Positions 32,701 to 40,868 of a DNA stretch of 64,000 nt are shown here, one piece after another. The position numbers were made by a program, and so were the translations under genes. The notes beneath the pieces were generated by a model, which saw only the letters and a program-made list of their open reading frames with translations, did not search any database and had not been told where the DNA came from. Origin of the DNA: Scatomonas sp963930955 (GTDB lineage Bacteria; Bacillota; Clostridia; Lachnospirales; Lachnospiraceae); assembly GCA_963930955.1 (NCBI GenBank), contig OZ006967.1, forward strand, positions 372,001 to 436,000, in the 5' to 3' direction. Numbering within the stretch: position 1 is the first letter of the stretch; each line of letters starts with the position of its first letter.

Positions 32701-33984
32701 CTACCTGCGGTACAGATACGTCAAATCTCCAAAGCGGATCTTGTCTCCGTCTTCCAGCGCCACCATCTTGTCTGCCGGCAGCAGGCTTCCATTGACCCAG
32801 GTTCCATTCCGGGAGTTCAGATCTCCCAGCTGATAGGTTTCTCCGTTCCAGACCATCCGGGCGTGCAGGCGGCTCACCCCGGGGGATGAAAGCTGCAGGT
32901 CCGCATACTGTCTGTTCTTCCCCAGCAGGATCACCTGCCGGTCCAGCAGGAGCTTCTCCCCCTCTTCCGGGATCAGCCAGGCTTTCCGCTCCGCTTCCTC
33001 CGGCCCCATATACACCGTCCGTTCTTCCGGAAAGATCTCCGGTTCCTTTTCCTCTCTTTCGGTTTCCTCCTCCTCAAATACCTTTTCTTCCCGGAGCGGC
33101 TCCCCGGAGTTTTCTTCTCCGGCCGCCTTTTGTCTCCGGCGCCATACCCAGTAGGGGATCAAAACCGCCCCAGCCGAAATCAGGCCGGCGGCTAAGCCTG
33201 CCGGCGGTCCCCCCGCCCAGGCGCCCGCACCTCCCAGAAGGACAGCCGCAGCTGCCGCGATCCCCGGTATCCCTGCTTTTTTCCAGTCTCTCCCGGTTTC
33301 TTCTTCATCCGGAGCAAAAAAAGCTTCCAGCAGTTCCTGCCGCTTCTCCATCTCCGGCAGATCCTGGTCTTTTTCCGGGTTTTGTTCCGGTTTCTCCATC
33401 CCTTCCCGGATCTCCCCGGCATTTCCTCTTTCCCGGAATTTCTCTCCCTCCCGGAGCAGTCCCCGGATCTCCTCCGCCGTAAAGTTTTCCCTCACAGCCA
33501 GCTGATAAAAAGCATAGCCCAGCACGACCCCTTCCCGGTCCTGGTTATCCAGCCTTGGCAGAAGAAATTCCCCAAATGCCCGGAGCTGTCCCTGAAAGCT
33601 TTTCTTGTGTCCCGGCAGATAACAGAAGCAGACCTGTTTCTGTTCCGGATCCATATAGATAAATCTGGCCTCCAGCACGAAATCATCCATGCTCAGCAGA
33701 TAATTCTTCAGGGTTTCCAGGGCCTCGATCAGACTCTCCAGAAGAAGCCTTAAAAGTTTTCCCGTAACCTTCTGGTGCTGCAGCAGGATGTCCAGAGACT
33801 GCCGGGACGTAATATCGTAATAAAACAGCAAAGCCCCGTCCATCTGATGGACCCTGCAGCCTAAAAAGCCCTCCAGCTGGTTGGCCATCAGCATCCGCAC
33901 CTGATAGGAAGCGGTATCCAGCTGCTCCTCCTCCCACAGCACCAGGCTGTTGCTGTTCAGATCTCTCCGATAATCTACACGCAT
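32701..33984 (-). CDS. FHA-domain protein with DUF6382-like N-terminus (Tad locus)
   Basis: 427 residues. The N-terminal 180 residues (VDYRRDLNSNSLVLWEEE, then VHQMDGALLFYYDITSRQSL) look like the DUF6382 domain found in Tad loci of Clostridia. A Glu/Arg-rich linker and a membrane hairpin (about 235-270) follow. The C-terminal FHA domain (LQLSSPGVSRLHARMVWNG, then LGDLNSRNGTWVNG) binds phosphothreonine. It probably links pilus assembly to Ser/Thr kinase signalling. Confidence 0.82.
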   Translation of the reverse strand: MRVDYRRDLNSNSLVLWEEEQLDTASYQVRMLMANQLEGFLGCRVHQMDGALLFYYDITSRQSLDILLQHQKVTGKLLRLLLESLIEALETLKNYLLSMDDFVLEARFIYMDPEQKQVCFCYLPGHKKSFQGQLRAFGEFLLPRLDNQDREGVVLGYAFYQLAVRENFTAEEIRGLLREGEKFRERGNAGEIREGMEKPEQNPEKDQDLPEMEKRQELLEAFFAPDEEETGRDWKKAGIPGIAAAAAVLLGGAGAWAGGPPAGLAAGLISAGAVLIPYWVWRRRQKAAGEENSGEPLREEKVFEEEETEREEKEPEIFPEERTVYMGPEEAERKAWLIPEEGEKLLLDRQVILLGKNRQYADLQLSSPGVSRLHARMVWNGETYQLGDLNSRNGTWVNGSLLPADKMVALEDGDKIRFGDLTYLYRR

Positions 33985-33993
33985 ACCTTTCTC

Positions 33994-34437
33994 CTATTCT
34001 GTCCCGGCCATCTGCTGCAGAACCCTGTATCTGCGCAGGAATTCTACAGGCCGCACCCGGGAGGCCCTGGCTTCTGCCTGATACGTAAGGACTGCCCGGC
34101 TGCCAAGGGAAAGCACCTGGCCCTCCAGCCGGATCTCCGTCCCCTGTGCATCCCCGGATACCCGGGAGTCCGGAACCCTTCCCGGCATGATCTGTTCCTG
34201 CAGCCGGTTCTCCAGCTTCTCCCGGGCCAGCTCCTCCGGCCCTCCTCCCTTCTGGTCGCCCTCCCGGCTGTTTCCGGCCAGCGCCGCCTCCCAGGCCGCC
34301 GCCTGATACCAGACCCGGTTATGTACATAAAAATTCAGGGCCAGCAAAAGGCCTATGCAGAACCACACCGCCGGGATCACAAAAGCAGCTTCTACTGTCA
34401 TGCTCCCCTTGTTCCATCCTTTTTTCTTCAATTCCAC
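33994..34437 (-). CDS. TadE-like minor pseudopilin
   Basis: 147 residues with a class III-like signal: KGSMTVEAAFVIPAVWFCIGLLLALNFYV, the Gly-Ser/Met-Thr-Val-Glu pattern processed by prepilin peptidase. A short charged periplasmic-type part follows. The start is GTG 34437, which overlaps the stop of the prepilin peptidase gene, with AAGGAT upstream. The upstream extension of the frame to 34893 is a shadow of the peptidase. Confidence 0.8.
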   Translation of the reverse strand: MELKKKGWNKGSMTVEAAFVIPAVWFCIGLLLALNFYVHNRVWYQAAAWEAALAGNSREGDQKGGGPEELAREKLENRLQEQIMPGRVPDSRVSGDAQGTEIRLEGQVLSLGSRAVLTYQAEARASRVRPVEFLRRYRVLQQMAGTE

Positions 34438-34841
34438 CAGATCCTTTCTATCACCCAGCCTGCCAGCAGACAGGGCAAAAACGGAAATTCTTTCTCTTTT
34501 CCCCGGATTCTGCGGACCGCCCCCGCCAGAATGCCCAGCAGCAATCCCAGGCTTACGGCCATCAGGATCTCCACAAGGCCCAGACAGAGTCCCCCTGCGC
34601 AGAGCATAAGTCCGTCTCCGGCCCCTACCTGTCCCCGGGAGATCCAGGCGGCCCCCAGAAAAAAGACTCCCGGCAGCAGGCCGGCGCCCAGTTCCCACAG
34701 GGAGGCGCCCTCCCGGATCCGAAGGATTCCCGCCAAAATCCCTGCCCCCAGGGTAAGGCCGGGATAAATTTCCCTGTGACGCAGATCCTTCCAGGTATTC
34801 AGAAGCAGCAGCCCCACCCAAAGGGCCCGCAGCAGATTCAC
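34428..34841 (-). CDS. Prepilin peptidase (A24 family, TadV-like)
   Basis: 137 residues, mostly membrane helices. The two catalytic aspartates are in NTWKDLRHREIY and GAGDGLMLC (GxGD motif). The start is GTG 34841, overlapping the previous stop (GTGA), with GGAGG upstream. The short form lacks the N-methyltransferase domain, as in Tad systems. It cleaves the Flp pilin and TadE-like leaders. Confidence 0.88.
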   Translation of the reverse strand: MNLLRALWVGLLLLNTWKDLRHREIYPGLTLGAGILAGILRIREGASLWELGAGLLPGVFFLGAAWISRGQVGAGDGLMLCAGGLCLGLVEILMAVSLGLLLGILAGAVRRIRGKEKEFPFLPCLLAGWVIERIWWN

Positions 34842-35650
34842 GCCGCCTCCAGAGCGGCGCAGCGGCTGCAGCAGGGAAGCCCCCGGGCCCCATCCATCTC
34901 CACCAGGCGCACGCTGCGCTTCAGCCCGCTGCATTCCAGCGAATTATGATAGCAGTCCCCCTGGTCCGTTACAAAAAGCGTCTCTCCTTTTTCTCCTTCT
35001 CCCACACATTTCTCGCAGGCACGATACCGGTCTCCCTGCTGATTTCTGGCCGTTTCCGCCCCGGCCCGGGAAATTTGCCGGATACTGAGGGAGATATGGG
35101 TACACCGGGAGGTAGTGTGATAAACGCTTTCATTTTCCGTTACATAGACCAGAACCGGCGCCCCCTCTGCCGCCTCCTCCCCCTCGGTACCGCTTCTTCC
35201 GGTCCAGGCCCGGACTCTTCCTCTGCAAAGGATCTCCGCCTCCGGCAGGGCAAAGGGCAGAAAAGGGGGCTGCCATTCCACGGTTTCCACCAGATCGATA
35301 TAGGAAACCGGCAATTCTTCTCCGGCTCCGTGAGCGTACATGCCTAGAGTCTCCGCCCGCTCCTGCAGTTCCATTACCCGTGCCATGCGCAGGCTGTAGA
35401 GATCCATCATGCAGATGCAGGCCAGAAGGCTGAACAGGAAGAGGGGCAGGGCCGCCGCCGCTTCCACGGTAAAGCTGCCCTGGAAAAAGATGCGGAAGGC
35501 TGCCCTTTTATTGGATACCAGCTTTCTTTCCTTCGGGGGTCGGAAATTCTGTCCTGCCGTTTTAAGAAGAGAGATTTTTTTGATTTTTTTTGAAATGAAT
35601 TGATAGAGATATGTCCGTTTAGACTTGCAGTTATCCAGATAAAAGGGCAC
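34838..35650 (-). CDS. TadE-like pseudopilin with two C-terminal Cys/His motifs
   Basis: 270 residues. The N-terminal class III-like leader is FQGSFTVEAAAALPLFLFSLLACICMM. The C-terminal part carries two copies of a motif of the form YVTENESVYH-x4-C ... CEKC and FVTDQGDCYH-x4-C ... CSRC, apparently small metal-binding modules. GTG 35650 is chosen from AAAGGAGG nine bases upstream; an earlier ATG at 35689 lies inside the previous gene without a ribosome site. Unusual for TadE proteins; it may be an adhesive or redox-responsive tip component (inference). Confidence 0.78.
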   Translation of the reverse strand: MPFYLDNCKSKRTYLYQFISKKIKKISLLKTAGQNFRPPKERKLVSNKRAAFRIFFQGSFTVEAAAALPLFLFSLLACICMMDLYSLRMARVMELQERAETLGMYAHGAGEELPVSYIDLVETVEWQPPFLPFALPEAEILCRGRVRAWTGRSGTEGEEAAEGAPVLVYVTENESVYHTTSRCTHISLSIRQISRAGAETARNQQGDRYRACEKCVGEGEKGETLFVTDQGDCYHNSLECSGLKRSVRLVEMDGARGLPCCSRCAALEAA

Positions 35651-35666
35651 CCTTCCGCACCTCCTT

Positions 35667-37169
35667 TCATTCTTCCATATCATAGCCATAGCTTCGGGTC
35701 AGTTTCAGTTCCTGTCCGTCCACCACGCCCGTCAGCTGGATCTCCAGCACATCCAGACAGGAATCCAGGGAAAAATCCGGTCTTTCCCGGCGGACCCGCA
35801 CATTGTGTTCCGTCAGATCCATCAGAGATCCCGTAAGGCTCTCGCTGCTTTCCAGGCAGAGCAGGAGCCTGAGGTACCAGGTATAATCCAGTCCCTCCTG
35901 GCTTCCCTTGCTTTCCCCTTCCAGCCCGAAAAGCATCCCGGCCAGGGAACCCAGGGACAGCTGCCAGGAATCCCGGTCCTTCACCAGAGGGATCTTTCCG
36001 CCCTGCAGCAGGGCCCGCAGATCCATAATGCTCTCCCCGTAAGCCCAGCACAGTTTCAGCGCCAGAGACACCAGATCCTTCATCTCCGGAACCAGCAGCA
36101 ACGTACAGATGATCAGAGCCGTACTGTCCGCCTGAGCGCTTTTCTCCTGGTCGGACATGAGATAGATAAAATTGGATGCTTCCCGGATCAGCAGCAGCCT
36201 GGTCAGAACCGCCTTCAGGTTCTCCGGGTCGCTGTCCTTGCCTCCGATGGCGTACTCTACCTGATAGCGCAGTCCCTCTCCCTGATCCTGGCTGGTATAG
36301 CAGGGAAAGTTCTCCACCAGATATTCCAGCAGCAGAAACCGGTCCGCCGCTCCTGCTTCCGCTTCCTGGACCAGGCCCATGCCTTTCTGCAGCGTTCTGC
36401 TGCCAGGCAGGTCCTCCGGATCCAGACTCTGGCCTGACACACTGGCCCCTCTGGGAATGGCGGAGCGAAGCAGTCCCATTTTCTGCAGATTCTCCACCGC
36501 GTCGATGGGGTTCTCAAATTCCTCCGGCGGGGCCTCTTCCGATTCCGCCGTCAGGTCGGTCCGGACAGAGCCTCTGTATCCCGCCGTCATTTCCGGACCG
36601 CCGGCAGTTCCCTGCCCTTTCAGCTCCCGGTATTGCCGCATCACCCCTTCCGGGTCCGTCCTTTCCCAATAGGCCTCCTGTTCCTCCACCGTATCCAGCC
36701 CCTTTGTCAGCTGTTCCCGCAGGGCTTCCAGGGCCCTGGCTCCCAGGGTGTCCTCCATGATCCCCAGCACCTGCCGCCGGAAAGCCCCTCCTCCATTGTC
36801 TGTGGCCAGCAGGTATCCGGTTACCTGGCAGCCGGTAAGTTCCAGTCCCCCCAGGCTCTGCCCGGAAGAGAACCCCCTGCCCTTTCCCGGATATACAATA
36901 TATTCCGCCGCCTCCTCTGCTTCCCGGCAGAGGGCGCCCAGCTGCAGATCCCGGCCGTTATAGCCTCCGTCCAGGAAAAGCAGTCCGTACTCCCGGTAAA
37001 GATCCCGGTCATACTGGGCGAAAAGAGAATAAAGGCTTTGTTCCGCTGCGCCAGAGAGCAGCACTCTGCCCTCGGCGATCCGCACGGAACGGATACTGTA
37101 CAGCACCAGGGAAAGGATCAGTCCCAGGACCAGGCAGAGCTGCAGGGTAATGCTTCCCCGCATTCTCAT
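35667..37169 (-). CDS. DUF5702-type Tad-locus surface protein
   Basis: 500 residues. The N-terminal leader-like segment is SITLQLCLVLGLILSLVLYSIRSVR. A long extracellular part with DLYREYGLLFLDGGYNG and multiple Leu-rich helices follows; it matches the DUF5702 family found in clostridial Tad loci. The start ATG overlaps the flp gene stop (ATGA). Probably a large pseudopilin or pilus-associated protein. Confidence 0.78.
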   Translation of the reverse strand: MRMRGSITLQLCLVLGLILSLVLYSIRSVRIAEGRVLLSGAAEQSLYSLFAQYDRDLYREYGLLFLDGGYNGRDLQLGALCREAEEAAEYIVYPGKGRGFSSGQSLGGLELTGCQVTGYLLATDNGGGAFRRQVLGIMEDTLGARALEALREQLTKGLDTVEEQEAYWERTDPEGVMRQYRELKGQGTAGGPEMTAGYRGSVRTDLTAESEEAPPEEFENPIDAVENLQKMGLLRSAIPRGASVSGQSLDPEDLPGSRTLQKGMGLVQEAEAGAADRFLLLEYLVENFPCYTSQDQGEGLRYQVEYAIGGKDSDPENLKAVLTRLLLIREASNFIYLMSDQEKSAQADSTALIICTLLLVPEMKDLVSLALKLCWAYGESIMDLRALLQGGKIPLVKDRDSWQLSLGSLAGMLFGLEGESKGSQEGLDYTWYLRLLLCLESSESLTGSLMDLTEHNVRVRRERPDFSLDSCLDVLEIQLTGVVDGQELKLTRSYGYDMEE

Positions 37170-37333
37170 ACGCTGTTGCTCTGATTGGTAATTTTTTCCA
37201 GAATACTTTCCACCAGACTGGTAAGCTGATCCCGGAAGATGATCACCAGCCCGATGAGGACCACCAGAATCAATATAATCTCCACCACGCCTACGCCTTC
37301 TTCTTCCTGCCAGAAACTCTTTAATTCTCCCAT
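37166..37333 (-). CDS. Flp-type major pilin
   Basis: 55 residues. A short leader is followed by EEEGVGVVEIILILVVLIG, a typical Flp hydrophobic segment after Gly-Val/Val-Glu, with a charged C-terminal tail. The ATG has AAGGAGGTAGGA upstream. Its stop overlaps the DUF5702 gene start by four bases. Its position between tadC and the pseudopilins fits the shaft subunit. Confidence 0.83.
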   Translation of the reverse strand: MGELKSFWQEEEGVGVVEIILILVVLIGLVIIFRDQLTSLVESILEKITNQSNSV

Positions 37334-37367
37334 TCCTACCTCCTTCTTCTGTATAAAACGCCTTCCG

Positions 37368-38615
37368 CTACAGGGAAAGGAAAGCCGGCACCATCACCAG
37401 GATCAGCACCACCAGCAGCATCATTCCCATGGGAAGCAGCAGCCTGGTGGCAGCCTTCTCTCCCTCCGCTCTGGCTCTCCGTTTCCGCTCTTCCAGAGCA
37501 GCCCGTACCTCCTGCTCCATAAGAGGGATCAGCTCTCTCTTTCCTTTTTTCAGATTTTGGATCAGCAGTACGGATAGATTCTTGTACTCCGGCAGCCGGC
37601 TCCTTTCTCCCAGGTGCTCGTAGGCCTCCTGCTCCGGCGTTCCTCCCTCCATCTCGTAGTAGGTACAGGCGATCTCTTCATAAGCCGGCCGCCGGGGTCC
37701 CTTTTCCGTCTGCTGCTGTTTTCTGTAGTCTTTGGTAATCCTCTCAAAAATCCTGCGCATACTCATGCCTGCTGCCAGCAAAAGCTGGATTCTGCTGATG
37801 ATCTCCGGATATTCCCTCTGCAGTTCTTCCCGGCGCTCCTGCTCCTGCTTCCACTGCTGATTCTTTCTGGAAACGGCCAGCAGGATCCCTCCCAGCAGGG
37901 ACAGGGCCGCCACAGAAACTCCGGTTGCGTCTTCCTCCCGGAACCATCTTACCTGCCGCCCCTCTACCTGTTCCGGCAGTCGGTAGATTTTTCCGTCTCC
38001 CTTCTGGTTCAGTTCCTCCGCCTCCGCCCTCAGCATTCCCGAAAAATCCAGGGGCTCCTCCGGGGGATATAGCTTTACCTTCCGCAGATACAAAAGCTCC
38101 TCTTCCTGGAGGGAAAGCTTTCCTTCCAGTTCCACCTCCGCCCCTTCCCGGGGAATTTCCTGCCCCAGAGCCCCGCTGCTGCTCAGGAGACCCGGACGGC
38201 TGGTGCTCCAGCGGATGGTTACCGGAGAATCCTGAAAGCTCCGGGGAAGGAAAAGGTCCTTCCGCACTTCCCCCAGAGAATCGTTTTCCCCCAGGATCAG
38301 CCGGTCCAGCTCCTGCAGCTTCTCCTGCAGCAGTTCTCTGGCCTCCAGGGGCGTATACTGCAGTTCCGGAATTTCCAGAGTGATTTCCTCTTTTCTTCCG
38401 GAATCATCCTCCGCCTGCAGATGGATCTCCTGGGTCTCTCCGGCCTTCCGCTCCAGCTCCGTAACCGGCTCCTCACCGGAAAGGCTTGCCGGAAGAGTCA
38501 GGAACAGGCCCAGCAGGTTGCCCAAGAGGATCACCAACCCCGCCTTCCGGTCCAGCTTTTTCCCCAATATCCCCAGAACCGCTCCCAGAAAGATCGCCCC
38601 GTGCAGTATCAGCAC
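37368..38615 (-). CDS. TadC-like type II secretion F-family protein with extended insert
   Basis: 415 residues. Two N-terminal membrane helices are followed by an insert of about 170 residues (TLEIPELQYTPLEAREL, containing WSTSRPG and EGKLSLQEEELLYLRKVKLYPPEEP) that is longer than in classical TadC. The GspF/TadC domain is C-terminal (RIQLLLAAGMSMRRIFERI, then PLMEQEVRAALEERKRRARAEGEKAATRLLLPM). It is the inner-membrane platform with TadB. Confidence 0.82.
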   Translation of the reverse strand: MLILHGAIFLGAVLGILGKKLDRKAGLVILLGNLLGLFLTLPASLSGEEPVTELERKAGETQEIHLQAEDDSGRKEEITLEIPELQYTPLEARELLQEKLQELDRLILGENDSLGEVRKDLFLPRSFQDSPVTIRWSTSRPGLLSSSGALGQEIPREGAEVELEGKLSLQEEELLYLRKVKLYPPEEPLDFSGMLRAEAEELNQKGDGKIYRLPEQVEGRQVRWFREEDATGVSVAALSLLGGILLAVSRKNQQWKQEQERREELQREYPEIISRIQLLLAAGMSMRRIFERITKDYRKQQQTEKGPRRPAYEEIACTYYEMEGGTPEQEAYEHLGERSRLPEYKNLSVLLIQNLKKGKRELIPLMEQEVRAALEERKRRARAEGEKAATRLLLPMGMMLLVVLILVMVPAFLSL

Positions 38616-38632
38616 CTTTTTCCTCCTTTCTG

Positions 38633-39385
38633 CTAGATCCGGATCCGCACCATCCGCCGTCCCAGACAGAAGGCGGCCAGATAAATCCCAAGACAGAGAC
38701 TCATAACCGCCGCCCCTGCCAGGCTGCCGTACAGCTGCTCCGCAAATCCCTGAAAAGAAAATCGCAGATAGAGGATCATCCCCACCGGCATCAGGCTCAT
38801 GATCTGCTGCTCATACCTTCTGGCTGCCTGGGCGGCCTGGATCTCCTGCTCCGTATCGATCCTCTCCCGGATCACCCGCGCCGTATCCTCCAGGATCTTT
38901 CCCAAGGGGCCTCCGGTTCTCTTGGCAATGGCCAGCACCTCCGCGAAATTCCGGATATCCTCCAGGCCGCTCCTCTCTCCCAGTTCCCGGAAAAGAGCTT
39001 CCACCGGGATCTGCAGCTGCAGCTGTGCGCACATCCGTCTCAACTCCCGGACCAGTTCGTCCTTCTCTCCATACAGCTTTTCCATGTCTTTTCTGGCTTC
39101 CTGCACGCCGTTTTCCACGGAATATCCCGCGGAGAGAGCTGTATGCAGGGCTCCCAGAAAATCTTTAAAATGGGCTGCCAGCCTCCTTTTCCGCTCTTCC
39201 CTAAGCGTCTTTTTCTTCTCCGCCGTATACCAGAGTGCCAGCGGCACCGCCGCCGGCAAAGCCGGCAGGGCATGGTAGCAAAGCCATACTGCAAAAAGCC
39301 CCAGGCCGCTTCCCTCCCCCAGATAGCGGATCCCCTGCCAAAGGGAAAACCGGTAGTTCTCATAATTGATCTTCTCTTTTTCCAC
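38633..39385 (-). CDS. TadB-like type II secretion F-family protein
   Basis: 250 residues, with membrane helices at both ends and the T2SS-F core HFKDFLGALHTALSAGYSVENGVQEAR, then AKRTGGPLGKILEDTARVIRERI. The start is GTG 39385 with AGGAGG six bases upstream; it overlaps the cpaF tail by 26 bases. Confidence 0.85.
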   Translation of the reverse strand: MEKEKINYENYRFSLWQGIRYLGEGSGLGLFAVWLCYHALPALPAAVPLALWYTAEKKKTLREERKRRLAAHFKDFLGALHTALSAGYSVENGVQEARKDMEKLYGEKDELVRELRRMCAQLQLQIPVEALFRELGERSGLEDIRNFAEVLAIAKRTGGPLGKILEDTARVIRERIDTEQEIQAAQAARRYEQQIMSLMPVGMILYLRFSFQGFAEQLYGSLAGAAVMSLCLGIYLAAFCLGRRMVRIRI

Positions 39386-39771
39386 CTTCCGCCTCCTTCC
39401 ACCGCTCCAGTTTCTCCTTCCGTTTCAGGGAGCCCTGGGGTTCCAGGACATTTTCCCGGTTTCTCCGGTACAGCAGGTTCACCTGCACCTCTCCTGCCCG
39501 GATCCCCTCCACCTCGCCGATTTCCGCCACCTGCCGCTTTCCGGTTCTGTCCCGCTCCAGATGGACCAGGATCTCAATGCCGGCGGCAATCTGCTTCCGG
39601 ATCACCGGTTCCGGCAGCTGCTGTCCCATAAGGGCCATCATCTCCAGGCGCCCGATCATATCCCGGATGCTGTTGGCATGGGCGCTGCCCAGGCTTCCCT
39701 CATGTCCTGTATTCAGGCAGTTCAGAAAATCCGCCGCTTCCGCCCCCCGCACCTCCCCGATAATAAATCTA
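39360..39771 (-). pseudogene. CpaF/TadA pilus ATPase, C-terminal fragment
   Basis: The secretion ATPase C-terminus: FIIGEVRGAEAADFLNCLNTGHEGSLGSAHANSIRDMIGRLEMMAL is the Walker B/His-box region; the rest of the motor domain follows. The Walker A and N-terminal two thirds are missing: the sequence changes abruptly to AT-rich DNA at 39770-39775. With cpaF cut, the Tad pilus is probably not made unless the element excises. Confidence 0.88.
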
Positions 39772-39775
39772 CATC
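39770..39775 (-). other. Tn554-like core site at the junction of cpaF and the AT-rich island
   Basis: The minus strand reads GATGTA at the exact place where cpaF similarity stops (GATGTA then GATTTATTATCGGGG). GATGTA is the core of Tn554-family att sites. A TnpC-like gene is the first gene of the island. The partner junction is not in the window. Confidence 0.5.
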
Positions 39776-39796
39776 ATTATGAATACGGTTTTTAAC

Positions 39797-39857
39797 TTAA
39801 ACAACGTAGTAAAAATCCAGAAATCATACTCTGATTTAAACAACGTTAAACAACGTA
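39797..39857 (+). repeat. Three TTAAACAACGT repeats at the island's left end
   Basis: TTAAACAACGTA at 39797-39808, TTAAACAACGTT at 39836-39847 and TTAAACAACGTA at 39846-39857, within 90 bases of the junction. They could be recombinase binding arms. Confidence 0.6.
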
Positions 39858-39860
39858 AAT

Positions 39861-39895
39861 CCCCAAGATTACTGCACTTCTTGGGGTATTTTTAT
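39861..39895 (+). terminator. Terminator-like hairpin before the TnpC-like gene
   Basis: CCCCAAG (39861-39867) pairs with CTTGGGG (39880-39886), followed by TATTTTTATT. No gene precedes it on plus within the island, so it may be a remnant of lost tnpA/tnpB or an insulator. Confidence 0.65.
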
Positions 39896-40022
39896 TGGCT
39901 AAAATATACGAATTTGTTCTTTTCTAGCACTTTTTATAAAGGGCACATCTCTTGATAAAGTCTCTTCAAAAATATCCCTATTTACTGTAGAATAGTAAGT
40001 ATCACTACACACAAGAGGTTGA

Positions 40023-40712
40023 ATGAATATGCCAGATAATACGCATAAAAGAAATACTGCCCCCTTGGTGGAGGCTAGACAAAGACAAGCTGCTCAAAAA
40101 TTAGCAGAACTAAAAGCAACATTAGAGGATATGGTCTCCCATCAAGAACCAGTTACTGTTGCACGAGTATGTGAACTTTCAGGACTAAGCAAATCTTATT
40201 TGTATCAGAACGCAGAAGCAAAGAAATTATTAGCTGAAGCAAAGGCACAGAACATCTCCCAGCCCTCTACAACTAATAAAACTGATCTGCTCTTACAATA
40301 CGAAGAAATAAAGAGAAAGCTACATGAAAGCTATATTCTACAAGTTCAGCTTCTATCTAGTGAAAACGAACGATTAAAATTAGAAATTTCAAATTTAGAA
40401 GCAGAAGTTGCTTACCTCAAAAGTAGTCCTAAGTTCTCTATACAATTTATCGCAGGTGATTCTTTAGAAGATACTTTTTACAGTTGCCACATAGAATCTG
40501 TACGGGGCAATCGTGTATTTAATCCCATTGGGGATACAATCATTGATAATCTCCTTTGGGGGCAATATATTATTTCATCAGCAAAATATTCGCTTGAACT
40601 TGAAACACAAATAGAAGGAATTACTCTTGTTGAAAAATCGGAGAATTATTTGCTCACTATATCAGATACTGTCAAATCACCTAGCCTTATCAGAATCATA
40701 CTAAAAGCATAA
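40023..40712 (+). CDS. Tn554 TnpC-like (DUF6262-type) protein
   Basis: 229 residues. The N-terminal part (NTAPLVEARQRQAAQKLAEL, then PVTVARVCELSGLSKSYLYQNAEAK) matches the TnpC/DUF6262 pattern of Tn554-like elements, with a helix-turn-helix. A coiled coil (about 85-135) and an unrecognised C-terminal half of about 90 residues follow. AGAGG precedes two possible starts (40023, 40029). TnpC normally follows the tyrosine recombinases TnpA and TnpB, which are absent here. It could influence integration orientation, as TnpC does in Tn554. Confidence 0.65.
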   Translation: MNMPDNTHKRNTAPLVEARQRQAAQKLAELKATLEDMVSHQEPVTVARVCELSGLSKSYLYQNAEAKKLLAEAKAQNISQPSTTNKTDLLLQYEEIKRKLHESYILQVQLLSSENERLKLEISNLEAEVAYLKSSPKFSIQFIAGDSLEDTFYSCHIESVRGNRVFNPIGDTIIDNLLWGQYIISSAKYSLELETQIEGITLVEKSENYLLTISDTVKSPSLIRIILKA

Positions 40713-40717
40713 AATTT

Positions 40718-40748
40718 GGCTCTAAGATATTCCTCATATCCTAGAGCC
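40718..40748. terminator. Bidirectional hairpin between converging genes
   Basis: GGCTCTAAGATAT paired with ATATCCTAGAGCC, between the TnpC-like gene (plus) and the NTPase-HD gene (minus). A second short hairpin (AGCCA/TGGCT) lies at 40827-40845, closer to the NTPase stop. Confidence 0.55.
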
Positions 40749-40868
40749 ATCATATTTATATTATGCCAACCTCTTTCTTTGCCCAAATTACTAATATCTC
40801 CTCTATTTGCAAAGAAAAAAGCCACTGACATATGGCTCAATGACTTTTTCCTCCTACTTATTGAAAAA

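Noticed and set aside
33994..34893. 299-residue version of the TadE-like gene
   Set aside because: The first half overlaps the prepilin peptidase in another frame and is Gly/Ala/Arg shadow; GTG 34437 fits the operon.
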